Assembly: GCA_016192105.1 (NCBI GenBank)
Contig: JACPUV010000026.1
Coordinates: 342,378-406,377, forward strand
Reading direction: 5' to 3'
DNA: 64,000 nucleotides
DNA from: Sphingobacteriales bacterium
Lineage (GTDB): Bacteria; Bacteroidota; Bacteroidia; Chitinophagales; Chitinophagaceae
Under the pieces are notes generated by a model. The model did no database searches. It worked only from the letters and a program-made list of their open reading frames with translations, and was not told where the DNA came from. Of this stretch, positions 53,208-59,641 are shown one piece after another (within the stretch, counting starts at the first letter, position 1; every line of letters begins with the position of its first letter). The position numbers were made by a program, and so were the translations under genes.

Positions 53208-53813
53208 ATGAAAAAACTGAACATCCTGTTGCTGGCTGCTGCCGTACTAACTGTTTCAATAACCGGTTGTAAAGGCAAGGACGGCGACCCCAAAGCTGTA
53301 TTAATGGCTTTCTTTGAACGCATGTCAAAGAAGGATATCGAAGGTGCGACCAAACTGGCCACCAAAGACAGTAAAAGCACACTCGACCTGATGAAAAAAG
53401 GAATGGATATGGCGGATAAATTCAAAGATGCACAAAAGAAAGAAGAAGATCCTGCTGAGGAATTTAATAATATGGTGATCGGGGATGCGAAAATCAATGG
53501 TGAAAATGCTACGGTATCGGTAACCAATAAAAAGAAAAATGAAACCTTTGATTTCCCGCTGAAAAAAGAAGACGGCGGATGGAAAGTGGATTTCAGCATG
53601 GCCACCCTTGCAAAGATGGGAATGGACAAAGCCCAAAAAGAAGGCAATACGGATATGGGAGAAGGTACGACCGATGGGGCAACTGATTTCAATATGGACT
53701 CCCTGCAAAAAGGATTAAAGACGATTGACAGCGCCATAAAATCCATCAAACCCGAAGACATGGAGAAAATGAAAAAAGCGATGGAAGAACTGAAAAAAGT
53801 AAACCAGAACTGA
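53208..53813 (+). CDS. DUF4878 lipoprotein
   Basis: The 201 residues have a lipoprotein signal (TVSITGCKGK, Cys21). The NTF2-like DUF4878 domain reads PKAVLMAFFERMSKKDIEGATKLATKDS at the start and ATVSVTNKKKNETFDFPLKKEDGGWKVDF later. The C-terminal 60 residues are Met/Lys/Glu-rich helices. Function unknown; such lipoproteins face the periplasm or surface. It has its own promoter and terminator. A second, shorter DUF4878-like lipoprotein follows. Confidence 0.88.
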   Translation: MKKLNILLLAAAVLTVSITGCKGKDGDPKAVLMAFFERMSKKDIEGATKLATKDSKSTLDLMKKGMDMADKFKDAQKKEEDPAEEFNNMVIGDAKINGENATVSVTNKKKNETFDFPLKKEDGGWKVDFSMATLAKMGMDKAQKEGNTDMGEGTTDGATDFNMDSLQKGLKTIDSAIKSIKPEDMEKMKKAMEELKKVNQN

Positions 53814-53834
53814 TCCCCGCCGCTGGCAAACGAT

Positions 53835-53867
53835 AAAAACACCCCTCTCCCAGGGGTGTTTTTATTT
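53835..53867 (+). terminator. Intrinsic terminator after the DUF4878 lipoprotein
   Basis: AAAAACACCCCT (53835-53846) and AGGGGTGTTTTT (53852-53863) are exact reverse complements with a 5-nt loop, continuing into ATTT. The A and T runs on either side make it usable in both directions. Confidence 0.9.
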
Positions 53868-53896
53868 AGCCCGGGAAAGTTTTGTATTTTGCAACT

Positions 53897-54355
53897 ATGA
53901 AATGGATGAATGCCGCTTCCCTCCTGTTCCTGTTACTGAGCGCAGCCGCCTGCAACACAAATGACAAAGCTCCCGCCGCTTCGGAAAACAATATTGATGC
54001 AGCCCGCAATTTCATACGGGCCGCCCTCGACGGGAAATTCAATGAAGCCAGGGAATATATGATACAGGACTCCCTGAATAATAATTTACTGGACCTGGCG
54101 GAGCGTTCCTATAAAAACAGCTCCCAGGATACAAGGGATGGCTACCGGGCTTCCTCGATCCGCTTTCATCCGCCGATCGTCAATCTCAATGATTCCACCT
54201 CGGTCATTATTTATTCCAATTCCTACAAGAATGATCCCGACACCCTGCGCGTGATCCGGGTGGGAGCGGAATGGCGGGTGGACCTGAAATCCCTGTACCC
54301 GGCCATGACTGACCCTGCACCCATTCAACCCATAACTACCGACTCAATAAAATGA
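53897..54355 (+). CDS. DUF4878-like lipoprotein
   Basis: The ATG at 53897 (MKWMNAAS) gives 152 residues with a lipoprotein signal (LLSAAACNTND, Cys18). A short NTF2-like domain follows (AARNFIRAALDGKFNEAREYM, then SVIIYSNSYKNDPDTLRVIR and EWRVDLKSLYP). It is probably a distant relative of the preceding lipoprotein. The stop overlaps the start of the fluoride channel gene by 4 nt (ATGA), so the two are translated in a coupled way. Confidence 0.8.
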   Translation: MKWMNAASLLFLLLSAAACNTNDKAPAASENNIDAARNFIRAALDGKFNEAREYMIQDSLNNNLLDLAERSYKNSSQDTRDGYRASSIRFHPPIVNLNDSTSVIIYSNSYKNDPDTLRVIRVGAEWRVDLKSLYPAMTDPAPIQPITTDSIK

Positions 54356-54723
54356 TAAAGAACCTGCTTTTGATCGGACTGGGCGGCGGGCTGGGCAGTG
54401 TGGCAAGATATCTTTGCCAGCGCTGGTTCGCGGAAGTTTATTCTCACGCTTTTCCCTGGGGCACTTTTGCAGTCAATATCACCGGCTGCCTCCTGATCGG
54501 TGTATTCTGGGGTATCAGCTTCCGGCACTTCGACAGCAATGAACAATGGAAACTTTTCCTGATGACCGGCCTTTGCGGAGGCTTTACCACCTTTTCCGCT
54601 TTTACCCTTGAAGGCATTGGCCTGATCCGTGAACAGAAACTGGCCCTTTTCTTTTCCTATGTGGCAACCAGCCTGCTGCTTGGATTACTGGCTACCTATG
54701 CTGGAATGAAATTAACCCGATAA
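54352..54723 (+). CDS. crcB: Fluoride channel Fluc/CrcB
   Basis: Inner-membrane dual-topology dimer that lets fluoride leave the cell. The 123 residues have four helices and all family motifs: GGGLGSVARY, GTFAVNITGCLLIG (pore Asn) and GLCGGFTTFSAFTLE (phenylalanine box and central sodium site). No fluoride riboswitch is visible upstream, where the gene is fused by a 4-nt overlap to a lipoprotein gene. The inorganic pyrophosphatase gene follows after 9 bp. Confidence 0.95.
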   Translation: MIKNLLLIGLGGGLGSVARYLCQRWFAEVYSHAFPWGTFAVNITGCLLIGVFWGISFRHFDSNEQWKLFLMTGLCGGFTTFSAFTLEGIGLIREQKLALFFSYVATSLLLGLLATYAGMKLTR

Positions 54724-54732
54724 AAAACATAT

Positions 54733-55275
54733 ATGTCCACCGTTAAACACCCCTGGCACGGCGCCACTTTTGGAGACAAAGCCCCGGCCACCGTCAATGC
54801 CATGATTGAAATCCCGCAGGGCTCGCGGTCAAAATATGAAGTGGATAAGGAGACCGGCCTGCTGAAACTGGACCGGGTGATCTACTCCTCATTCCAGTAT
54901 CCCATCAACTATGGGTTTATCCCGCAGACCCTGGGACTGGACGGCGATCCGCTGGATATCCTGGTTATCTGCTCCCAGTCCATTCATTCCCTCTGCCTGG
55001 TGGAAGCAAATGTGATCGGCAATATGCAGATGATCGACAGCGGGCAAGAGGATGATAAGATCATTGCCGTGGCGGCCAAAGATCCTTCGGTGAACCATAT
55101 CCGCCGGATTGAGGAACTGCCCCAGCATTTCCTGCTCGAACTGAAAAATTTCTTTGAACAGTATAAAGTCCTCGAAAATAAAAAAGTGGAGATCGATACC
55201 TTCCAGGACCAGGGCATCGCCTTTAAGATTATCCGGGACTCCATTGACCTGTACAACGAGACATTCAGAAAATAA
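54733..55275 (+). CDS. ppa: Inorganic pyrophosphatase (family I)
   Basis: Soluble enzyme that splits pyrophosphate and so drives biosynthetic reactions. The 180 residues contain [37 protein letters not shown] with the metal-binding aspartates, and [20 protein letters not shown]. It starts 9 bp after crcB and is followed after 1 bp by a TSUP permease gene, in one operon. Family I pyrophosphatases are inhibited by fluoride, so its pairing with the fluoride channel makes sense. Confidence 0.96.
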   Translation: MSTVKHPWHGATFGDKAPATVNAMIEIPQGSRSKYEVDKETGLLKLDRVIYSSFQYPINYGFIPQTLGLDGDPLDILVICSQSIHSLCLVEANVIGNMQMIDSGQEDDKIIAVAAKDPSVNHIRRIEELPQHFLLELKNFFEQYKVLENKKVEIDTFQDQGIAFKIIRDSIDLYNETFRK

Positions 55276-55276
55276 A

Positions 55277-55717
55277 ATGCAGCAACCGCAACCTCCTACT
55301 ATGGCAACACAACTGGTCATTACTGCCCTGCTGATCGGGCTGTCCGCCGGTATTCTCAGCGGACTGGTGGGCGTGGGCGGCGGTATCATCATGGTGCCCG
55401 CCCTTGTCTTCTTTCTGCACTATACCCAACACCAGGCCCAGGGTACCTCCCTTGCCGTACTCACCCTACCGGTGGTGATCCTTGCCTCCTTATACTATTA
55501 CCAGCAGTGCCAGAAACTGGGAACTCCCATTGACCTTAAAATCGTGGGACTGCTGGCTATTGGTTTTATCGGGGGTGGTTATTTTGGCGGCAAACTGGCT
55601 TTGTCAATCGACCAGGAATCCCTTAAAAAGATCTTCGCGGTGATTCTTATGTACACCGCTTTTAAAATGCTGCACTGGGATACCCTGCTCCTGAAATGGT
55701 TCCGGTCCATCGGCTGA
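55277..55717 (+). CDS. Half-size TSUP (TauE/SafE) family permease
   Basis: The start is the ATG at 55277 (MQQPQPPT) or 55301 (MATQLV). The 146 residues have about four helices with LSAGILSGLVGVGGGIIMVPALVFF and QAQGTSLAVLTLPV, the first TSUP repeat. FIGGGYFGGKLALSI follows, and KKIFAVILMYTAFKML closes it. Most TSUP proteins have two such halves (about 250 residues); this one has a single repeat and would need to act as a dimer. Typical substrates are sulfite, sulfonates or other small anions. It directly follows ppa. Confidence 0.88.
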   Translation: MQQPQPPTMATQLVITALLIGLSAGILSGLVGVGGGIIMVPALVFFLHYTQHQAQGTSLAVLTLPVVILASLYYYQQCQKLGTPIDLKIVGLLAIGFIGGGYFGGKLALSIDQESLKKIFAVILMYTAFKMLHWDTLLLKWFRSIG

Positions 55718-55812
55718 CCTTCTTTATTCTATAAAGAAATGATAAAAGATACCCGTCATGATACCCGGACGGACCTTTATGCTACCTTACTTCGTGAATA
55801 AACGACCTGCCC

Positions 55813-56463
55813 ATGAAAGGGAAAACCGGTTTACTCCTGCTGACCTGTCTCCTGCTTAACCCTGCAGCGAAATCCCAGGCCTCCGATGAAAAAATACTCA
55901 GCGCCCCTGCCAGGGTTGTTCAGCAATATTACCGTATCAATCCATTCAATAAGGAATTCAGCAATTTTCTCAGCCGGCTGATGAATGATCCCACCCTCAC
56001 CGATACCACGCTCCACCGGAAAACGGACTCTACCCTGTTTTTCCTGGAAGGAAATTATACCACGCACCGCCCTTTTTTCTTCCGGGCGGGGCAGGTAAAA
56101 GTATTGCTTGCGGAAAGGGAACTGACCATCGATTCTACTGAAGATTTCAGTACTGTTTTTCTTTACCAGCTGGTGGGTTATGCCCCTGGCGGGAAAGAAG
56201 GGGTGCAGGATGTGAAAACGGAGTTTGAAAAATTATCCCGCCAGTATAAACGGGTTTTTGAGATCAGCAGTTCGAGGGAACTCAAATCCGGTCAGCAGGT
56301 TTACGGGGAGGTTCGGGATTTCTATTTTACCAATGTATTCTTTCCCATTCTTACCCTGGCCTGGTCCACCCGCGAAGAAAAAGAAAACCTCGTGGCGATC
56401 ACAGTCCGTTTTATGGTGTATAATAACGCAGCTTATTTACCAATAACGGCGAATAGCCCTTAA
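55813..56463 (+). CDS. Secreted protein of unknown function
   Basis: A 216-residue protein with a signal peptide (LLLLTCLLLNPAAKSQ, cleavage about residue 22). The body has no recognised domain; it contains TDSTLFFLEGNYTTHRPFFF and a late strand VAITVRFMVYNN. A perfect 8-bp hairpin (55720-55738) lies in the gap after the TSUP gene. Its 3' end overlaps the convergent NlpC/P60 gene by 27 bp. Conserved unknown, probably periplasmic. Confidence 0.72.
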   Translation: MKGKTGLLLLTCLLLNPAAKSQASDEKILSAPARVVQQYYRINPFNKEFSNFLSRLMNDPTLTDTTLHRKTDSTLFFLEGNYTTHRPFFFRAGQVKVLLAERELTIDSTEDFSTVFLYQLVGYAPGGKEGVQDVKTEFEKLSRQYKRVFEISSSRELKSGQQVYGEVRDFYFTNVFFPILTLAWSTREEKENLVAITVRFMVYNNAAYLPITANSP

Positions 56464-57204
56464 ACGGTAGATCCGTTTCCCTGTTTCGCTGTGGGTGATC
56501 CCCTTTTTATCAATAGGATCGATCCGGACCTTACCGGACGCATGGATCACGGTTTCGGTATTCAACAATATCCCCACATGCACGATCTCTTCCTTGTCAT
56601 CAAAGAAAACCAGGTCGCCTGTTTGCGCTTCACTTAATTTCTTTACCGGTTCTCCTGCCTGCGCCTGCTGCCAGGCATCCCGGGGCAGGTCCAATCCCAT
56701 CAGCTTGAAGATCACCTGTACAAATCCGCTGCAATCCACCCCAAGGGGAGTACGGCCGCCCCAGAGATAGGGAGCATTGAGCCAGGGATTCACCAGTTTT
56801 TCAACCAGCACCGCACCGGGAGCATGCTCTTTCCGATTGATCACCGGCCCCTCTACCGTATATTCTTTCCGGCTGATCCGGGTTTTCCCCTCATCAAAAA
56901 AAGGAAGAGAGGCCCCGGCAGGAATATGCAGGGCCTGGGACCCGGCACTGATCCGGTTCATCATTCCAGCGGTTACATAATCCGGCAATGTTTCCGCAGT
57001 TGTTTGATCTGTTTCCTCCAGGAGGCTTCGGGTCATCCATCCCTCATAGCCGTCATGCAGGCTCTGCACTTTCACCCAGGTATCATCTTTTATCTTCAGG
57101 ATCTTTACCGCTTCCCCAAAAAGTAACTGGTTCACCATTTCCTTGTTGTGGCGGGCTTTTCTCCGCACCGGGGCGGCAGGCACCGTTACTATTGCATACT
57201 CCAT
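56437..57204 (-). CDS. NlpC/P60 (C40) cysteine peptidase with SH3-like domains
   Basis: From the ATG at 57204 (MEYAIVTVPAAPVRR), 255 residues. Two SH3-like parts (about 3-60, with VKVQSLHDGYEGWM, and 75-125) precede the NlpC/P60 catalytic domain with Cys158 (GVDCSGFVQ), His209 (IVHVGILL) and His221 (VIHASG). The layout matches YkfC-type enzymes that cut the D-Glu-diaminopimelate bond of cell-wall peptides. There is no signal peptide, consistent with recycling of imported muropeptides in the cytosol. Confidence 0.92.
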   Translation of the reverse strand: MEYAIVTVPAAPVRRKARHNKEMVNQLLFGEAVKILKIKDDTWVKVQSLHDGYEGWMTRSLLEETDQTTAETLPDYVTAGMMNRISAGSQALHIPAGASLPFFDEGKTRISRKEYTVEGPVINRKEHAPGAVLVEKLVNPWLNAPYLWGGRTPLGVDCSGFVQVIFKLMGLDLPRDAWQQAQAGEPVKKLSEAQTGDLVFFDDKEEIVHVGILLNTETVIHASGKVRIDPIDKKGITHSETGKRIYRLRAIRRYW

Positions 57205-57301
57205 GAAAAATCTTTTACCGAAATTACTGAATGTTTGCGGGCAAAATTTTGTTGAAACGGACAAATCCCGCATCTTAGATATAGAAATTGTCACTGCACC
57301 C

Positions 57302-57877
57302 GTGAAAGCGGACAAATACGCCCATATCAGCGACCAGGAACTGCTTGAACAGTTTTATACCGACCATAACAATGAGTGGCTGGGCATCCTGCTGCAGCGT
57401 TATACCCTGCTGTTGCTGGGGGTATCCATGAAATATTTAAAGAACGAAGAGGAAGCCAGGGACAGTGTGCAGCAGATCTTCCTGAAAGTGATCCAGGAAC
57501 TGCACAAATACAAAGTGGCTTATTTCAAATCCTGGCTCTATATGGTGGCCAAGAACCATTGCCTGATGCGGATACGGGAAAAACAGGGGAAGATCACCGC
57601 CGAGATCAATGACCGGCTGACCGCCCGGCCCGAAGAAGAAACCGACAAACAAACCCTGCTGCAAAACGACCGCACCCTGGAACTGATGGAACGCTCCCTG
57701 GGGGAACTCAATTCCGAGCAACAGCAATGTGTAACTTTGTTTTATCTTCAGAAAAAAAGCTACCAGGAAGTGAGCGAGGAAACCGGTTATAGCATGCTGC
57801 AGGTAAAAAGTTATATACAGAACGGGAAAAGGAATTTGAAATTACTGATTGAAAAAAAAATGAAGGAAAAGGAGTAA
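57302..57877 (+). CDS. ECF RNA polymerase sigma-70 factor
   Basis: A GTG at 57302 gives 191 residues, the usual ECF size; an ATG at 57203 would add 33 residues unlike the family. Region 2 is SDQELLEQFYTDHNNEWLG, continuing to EEARDSVQQIFLKV and KVAYFKSWLYMVAKNHCL. Region 4 is LNSEQQQCVTLFYLQKKSYQ, followed by a helix-turn-helix (YSMLQVKSYIQNGKRNLK). The next gene encodes a small membrane protein with an anti-sigma-like N-terminus, so the pair probably forms an envelope-sensing switch. Divergent from the NlpC/P60 gene. Confidence 0.92.
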   Translation: MKADKYAHISDQELLEQFYTDHNNEWLGILLQRYTLLLLGVSMKYLKNEEEARDSVQQIFLKVIQELHKYKVAYFKSWLYMVAKNHCLMRIREKQGKITAEINDRLTARPEEETDKQTLLQNDRTLELMERSLGELNSEQQQCVTLFYLQKKSYQEVSEETGYSMLQVKSYIQNGKRNLKLLIEKKMKEKE

Positions 57878-57908
57878 TATACGAATGAAGGAGATGACTG
57901 ATATTATT

Positions 57909-57950
57909 CAATGCTCAATGCTCAATGCTCAATGTTCAATGTTCATTGGG
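57909..57950. repeat. Heptad array between the sigma and anti-sigma-like genes
   Basis: Six in-phase units: CAATGCT three times, CAATGTT twice, then CATTGGG. It begins 32 bp after the sigma factor stop and ends 26 bp before the next ATG. Confidence 0.85.
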
Positions 57951-57976
57951 GGAGAACACACTTATTTTAACAGGAA

Positions 57977-58339
57977 ATGACGAAGAACCTGAAGGACATA
58001 TTATCCAATCTTTCCACTGGTATTGACCAGGAGACCCTGCTGCTTTACCTGCAGGATAAATTGCCGCCGGGGCAGAAGCACGAAGTGGAAAAACAACTGA
58101 TGCAGGGAGAATTTGAAGAAGATGCGGCCGATGGTCTGCAGGAGTTCAAAGACAAGGAACAACTGCAGTACATGGTGGAAATGCTGAACCGTGATCTTAA
58201 AAAAAGAACTGAAGCGAAGAAGAAACGCCGCGAGAAAATGAAAATTCCCTACGAGCCATGGATCTATATTTCCATCCTGATCCTGCTCCTGCTGGTGGCC
58301 CTCTCTTATTTTGTAATCCGCCGGATGATGGGGCAGTAG
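57977..58339 (+). CDS. Small membrane protein, probable anti-sigma factor
   Basis: A 120-residue protein. The N-terminal 60 residues contain IDQETLLLYLQDKLPPGQKHEVEKQL and FEEDAADGLQEF, the acidic layout seen at the N-terminus of Bacteroidota anti-sigma proteins. A basic stretch (KKRTEAKKKRREKMK) precedes one C-terminal membrane helix (about 96-114), so the N-terminus faces the cytosol where it could bind the sigma factor. There is no periplasmic sensor domain, unlike FecR-type anti-sigma factors. Position right after the ECF gene supports the call. Confidence 0.65.
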   Translation: MTKNLKDILSNLSTGIDQETLLLYLQDKLPPGQKHEVEKQLMQGEFEEDAADGLQEFKDKEQLQYMVEMLNRDLKKRTEAKKKRREKMKIPYEPWIYISILILLLLVALSYFVIRRMMGQ

Positions 58340-58367
58340 TTTTTCTGACCGGGAATACTATTCTCTG

Positions 58368-58500
58368 ATTATTCGATTATTGCATGCCCGAAAACAATAG
58401 TTTTTCCCCAGATCATCTCCGTGCCTTCCCGCATTCAATAACTTACTGCCTTTTCGCGCCCATCCCGCTTTATAATAATCAATCATCCAATAATTAATAC
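58368..58500. repeat. Inverted heptad-like segments flanking a 100-bp gap
   Basis: ATTATTC and GATTATT at 58368-58381 are mirrored on the minus strand near 58500-58475 by ATTATTG, GATGATT and GATTATT. The gap lies between convergent genes. This is one of the weaker members of the family. Confidence 0.4.
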
Positions 58501-58976
58501 TTAACCTTCCCTTCCCAGTTCCTCCACTCTTCAAAAACGGCTTTGGCACCGGGATGCGGTTCATGGCAGAACTGAATCGTCCGATCAGAAATATCCGCGC
58601 CCAGCTCGCGGTAGATAAAATCGTCATCAAATTCGATGGCTCCCGCTTCTTTGCGGGTATTGGCGAAAATGACGATACGCGGACGGGCCCAGTAAATCGC
58701 ACCCAGGCACATGGGGCAGGGCTCGCAACTTGTATAAATCTCGCAATCCGTCAGCTGGTAGCTGCCCAGCTTCGCACAGGCCATGCGGATGGCCACCACT
58801 TCAGCATGCGCCGTCGGGTCATTGGACGAAGTAACCTGGTTAACTCCCTCGCCGATAATTTCCTCCCCCTTCACCACCACACAACCAAACGGACCACCCT
58901 TCCCCGAACGCATCCCCATCCGGGATAATTCAATCGCCCGCTCCAGAAAACGGGTTTCTCTCTCGCTGATCATCAT
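58494..58976 (-). CDS. Nucleoside/guanine deaminase of the CDA superfamily
   Basis: Zinc hydrolase of 160 residues. Zinc and catalytic motifs are present: DPTAHAEVVAIR (His, Glu) and SCEPCPMCLGAIYW (two Cys). The region VNQVTSSNDPTAHAEV and the C-terminal WRNWEGKVKY end fit guanine deaminase GuaD-like proteins better than the tRNA adenosine deaminase TadA. It would turn guanine into xanthine in purine salvage; cytosine or nucleoside substrates remain possible. First of two consecutive Met codons is used. Confidence 0.88.
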   Translation of the reverse strand: MMISERETRFLERAIELSRMGMRSGKGGPFGCVVVKGEEIIGEGVNQVTSSNDPTAHAEVVAIRMACAKLGSYQLTDCEIYTSCEPCPMCLGAIYWARPRIVIFANTRKEAGAIEFDDDFIYRELGADISDRTIQFCHEPHPGAKAVFEEWRNWEGKVKY

Positions 58977-59016
58977 TATTTAATTTAATATTTATCCTGT
59001 TAAATGTACTGTTTTA

Positions 59017-59053
59017 TGTGGATTAACCGATCATTTTCCACAGCTTATGCACC
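59017..59053. promoter_or_regulatory. Cluster of three DnaA-box-like 9-mers
   Basis: TGTGGATTA (59017-59025), TTTTCCACA (59034-59042) and TTATGCACC (59045-59053) each match TTATNCACA at 8 of 9 positions, the last two in tandem. They lie in the AT-rich 172-bp gap between divergent genes. Confidence 0.35.
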
Positions 59054-59148
59054 AGCCGGCTTCCAATATGAACTTACTATTAATTTTAAGTAAATCAGCA
59101 ATTCGCTCCTGAAAGCAGTCTAACTTACTACCGACTAAAATCATCGCC

Positions 59149-59640
59149 ATGAGATGGGAACCCGTTTCTTCAACTCCTGACCAGGAAGTATATCACCTGT
59201 ACAAGGATGATAAAAAAATACTTAGCCTCACACTGCATCCTTTTTCCCAGTCAGCCCGGGTGGAAACCGAATCGGAAAAAAGGGTATTCCAGATCCGCAA
59301 AGAAGGATTCCTGCGTAACAAGACCGTGCTTCGCAGTGAATACGGTATCAAGATCGGGGAACTGGGCCATGAGAACGGGCAGCATTTTATTGATATCAAC
59401 GAGGAACGCTATTTCTATGCCATCAAAGATAACCCGCTGGCCGAATTGCTGATCTACAAGGAACAAAAAGAACTCCCGCTTATTACCTGCGGGCTAAGCA
59501 CCGAGAAAGGCAGCCCGGAAATCCTTTTTAAAAAAGGACATACACTCGCTAACACATCCCAGCCCGGCCTGCTGATGGCACTCTGCTGGTATATGTTCCT
59601 GCCCGTCACCCGGGAAACCCTGGTGGATCTTGCTCAGTAA
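59149..59640 (+). CDS. Conserved protein of unknown function
   Basis: The 163 residues have no signal peptide and one hydrophobic stretch near the end (LLMALCWYMFLPV). The body is a run of short strands with charged turns (HPFSQSARVETESEKRVF, IRKEGFLRNKTVLRSEYG, HFIDINEERYFYAI), suggesting a beta-barrel of the LURP1/Tubby-like kind, but this is only a resemblance. Its stop is one base away from the stop of the convergent Mur-ligase gene. Confidence 0.68.
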   Translation: MRWEPVSSTPDQEVYHLYKDDKKILSLTLHPFSQSARVETESEKRVFQIRKEGFLRNKTVLRSEYGIKIGELGHENGQHFIDINEERYFYAIKDNPLAELLIYKEQKELPLITCGLSTEKGSPEILFKKGHTLANTSQPGLLMALCWYMFLPVTRETLVDLAQ

Positions 59641-59641
59641 A

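Noticed and set aside
53201..53842. 213-codon minus-strand frame over the first DUF4878 lipoprotein
   Set aside because: Ser/Phe-rich shadow; the plus strand has a promoter, lipobox, DUF4878 domain and a terminator.
53814..54351. Fluoride riboswitch upstream of crcB
   Set aside because: crcB overlaps the preceding coding sequence by 4 nt and no crcB-motif layout was seen before the lipoprotein gene.
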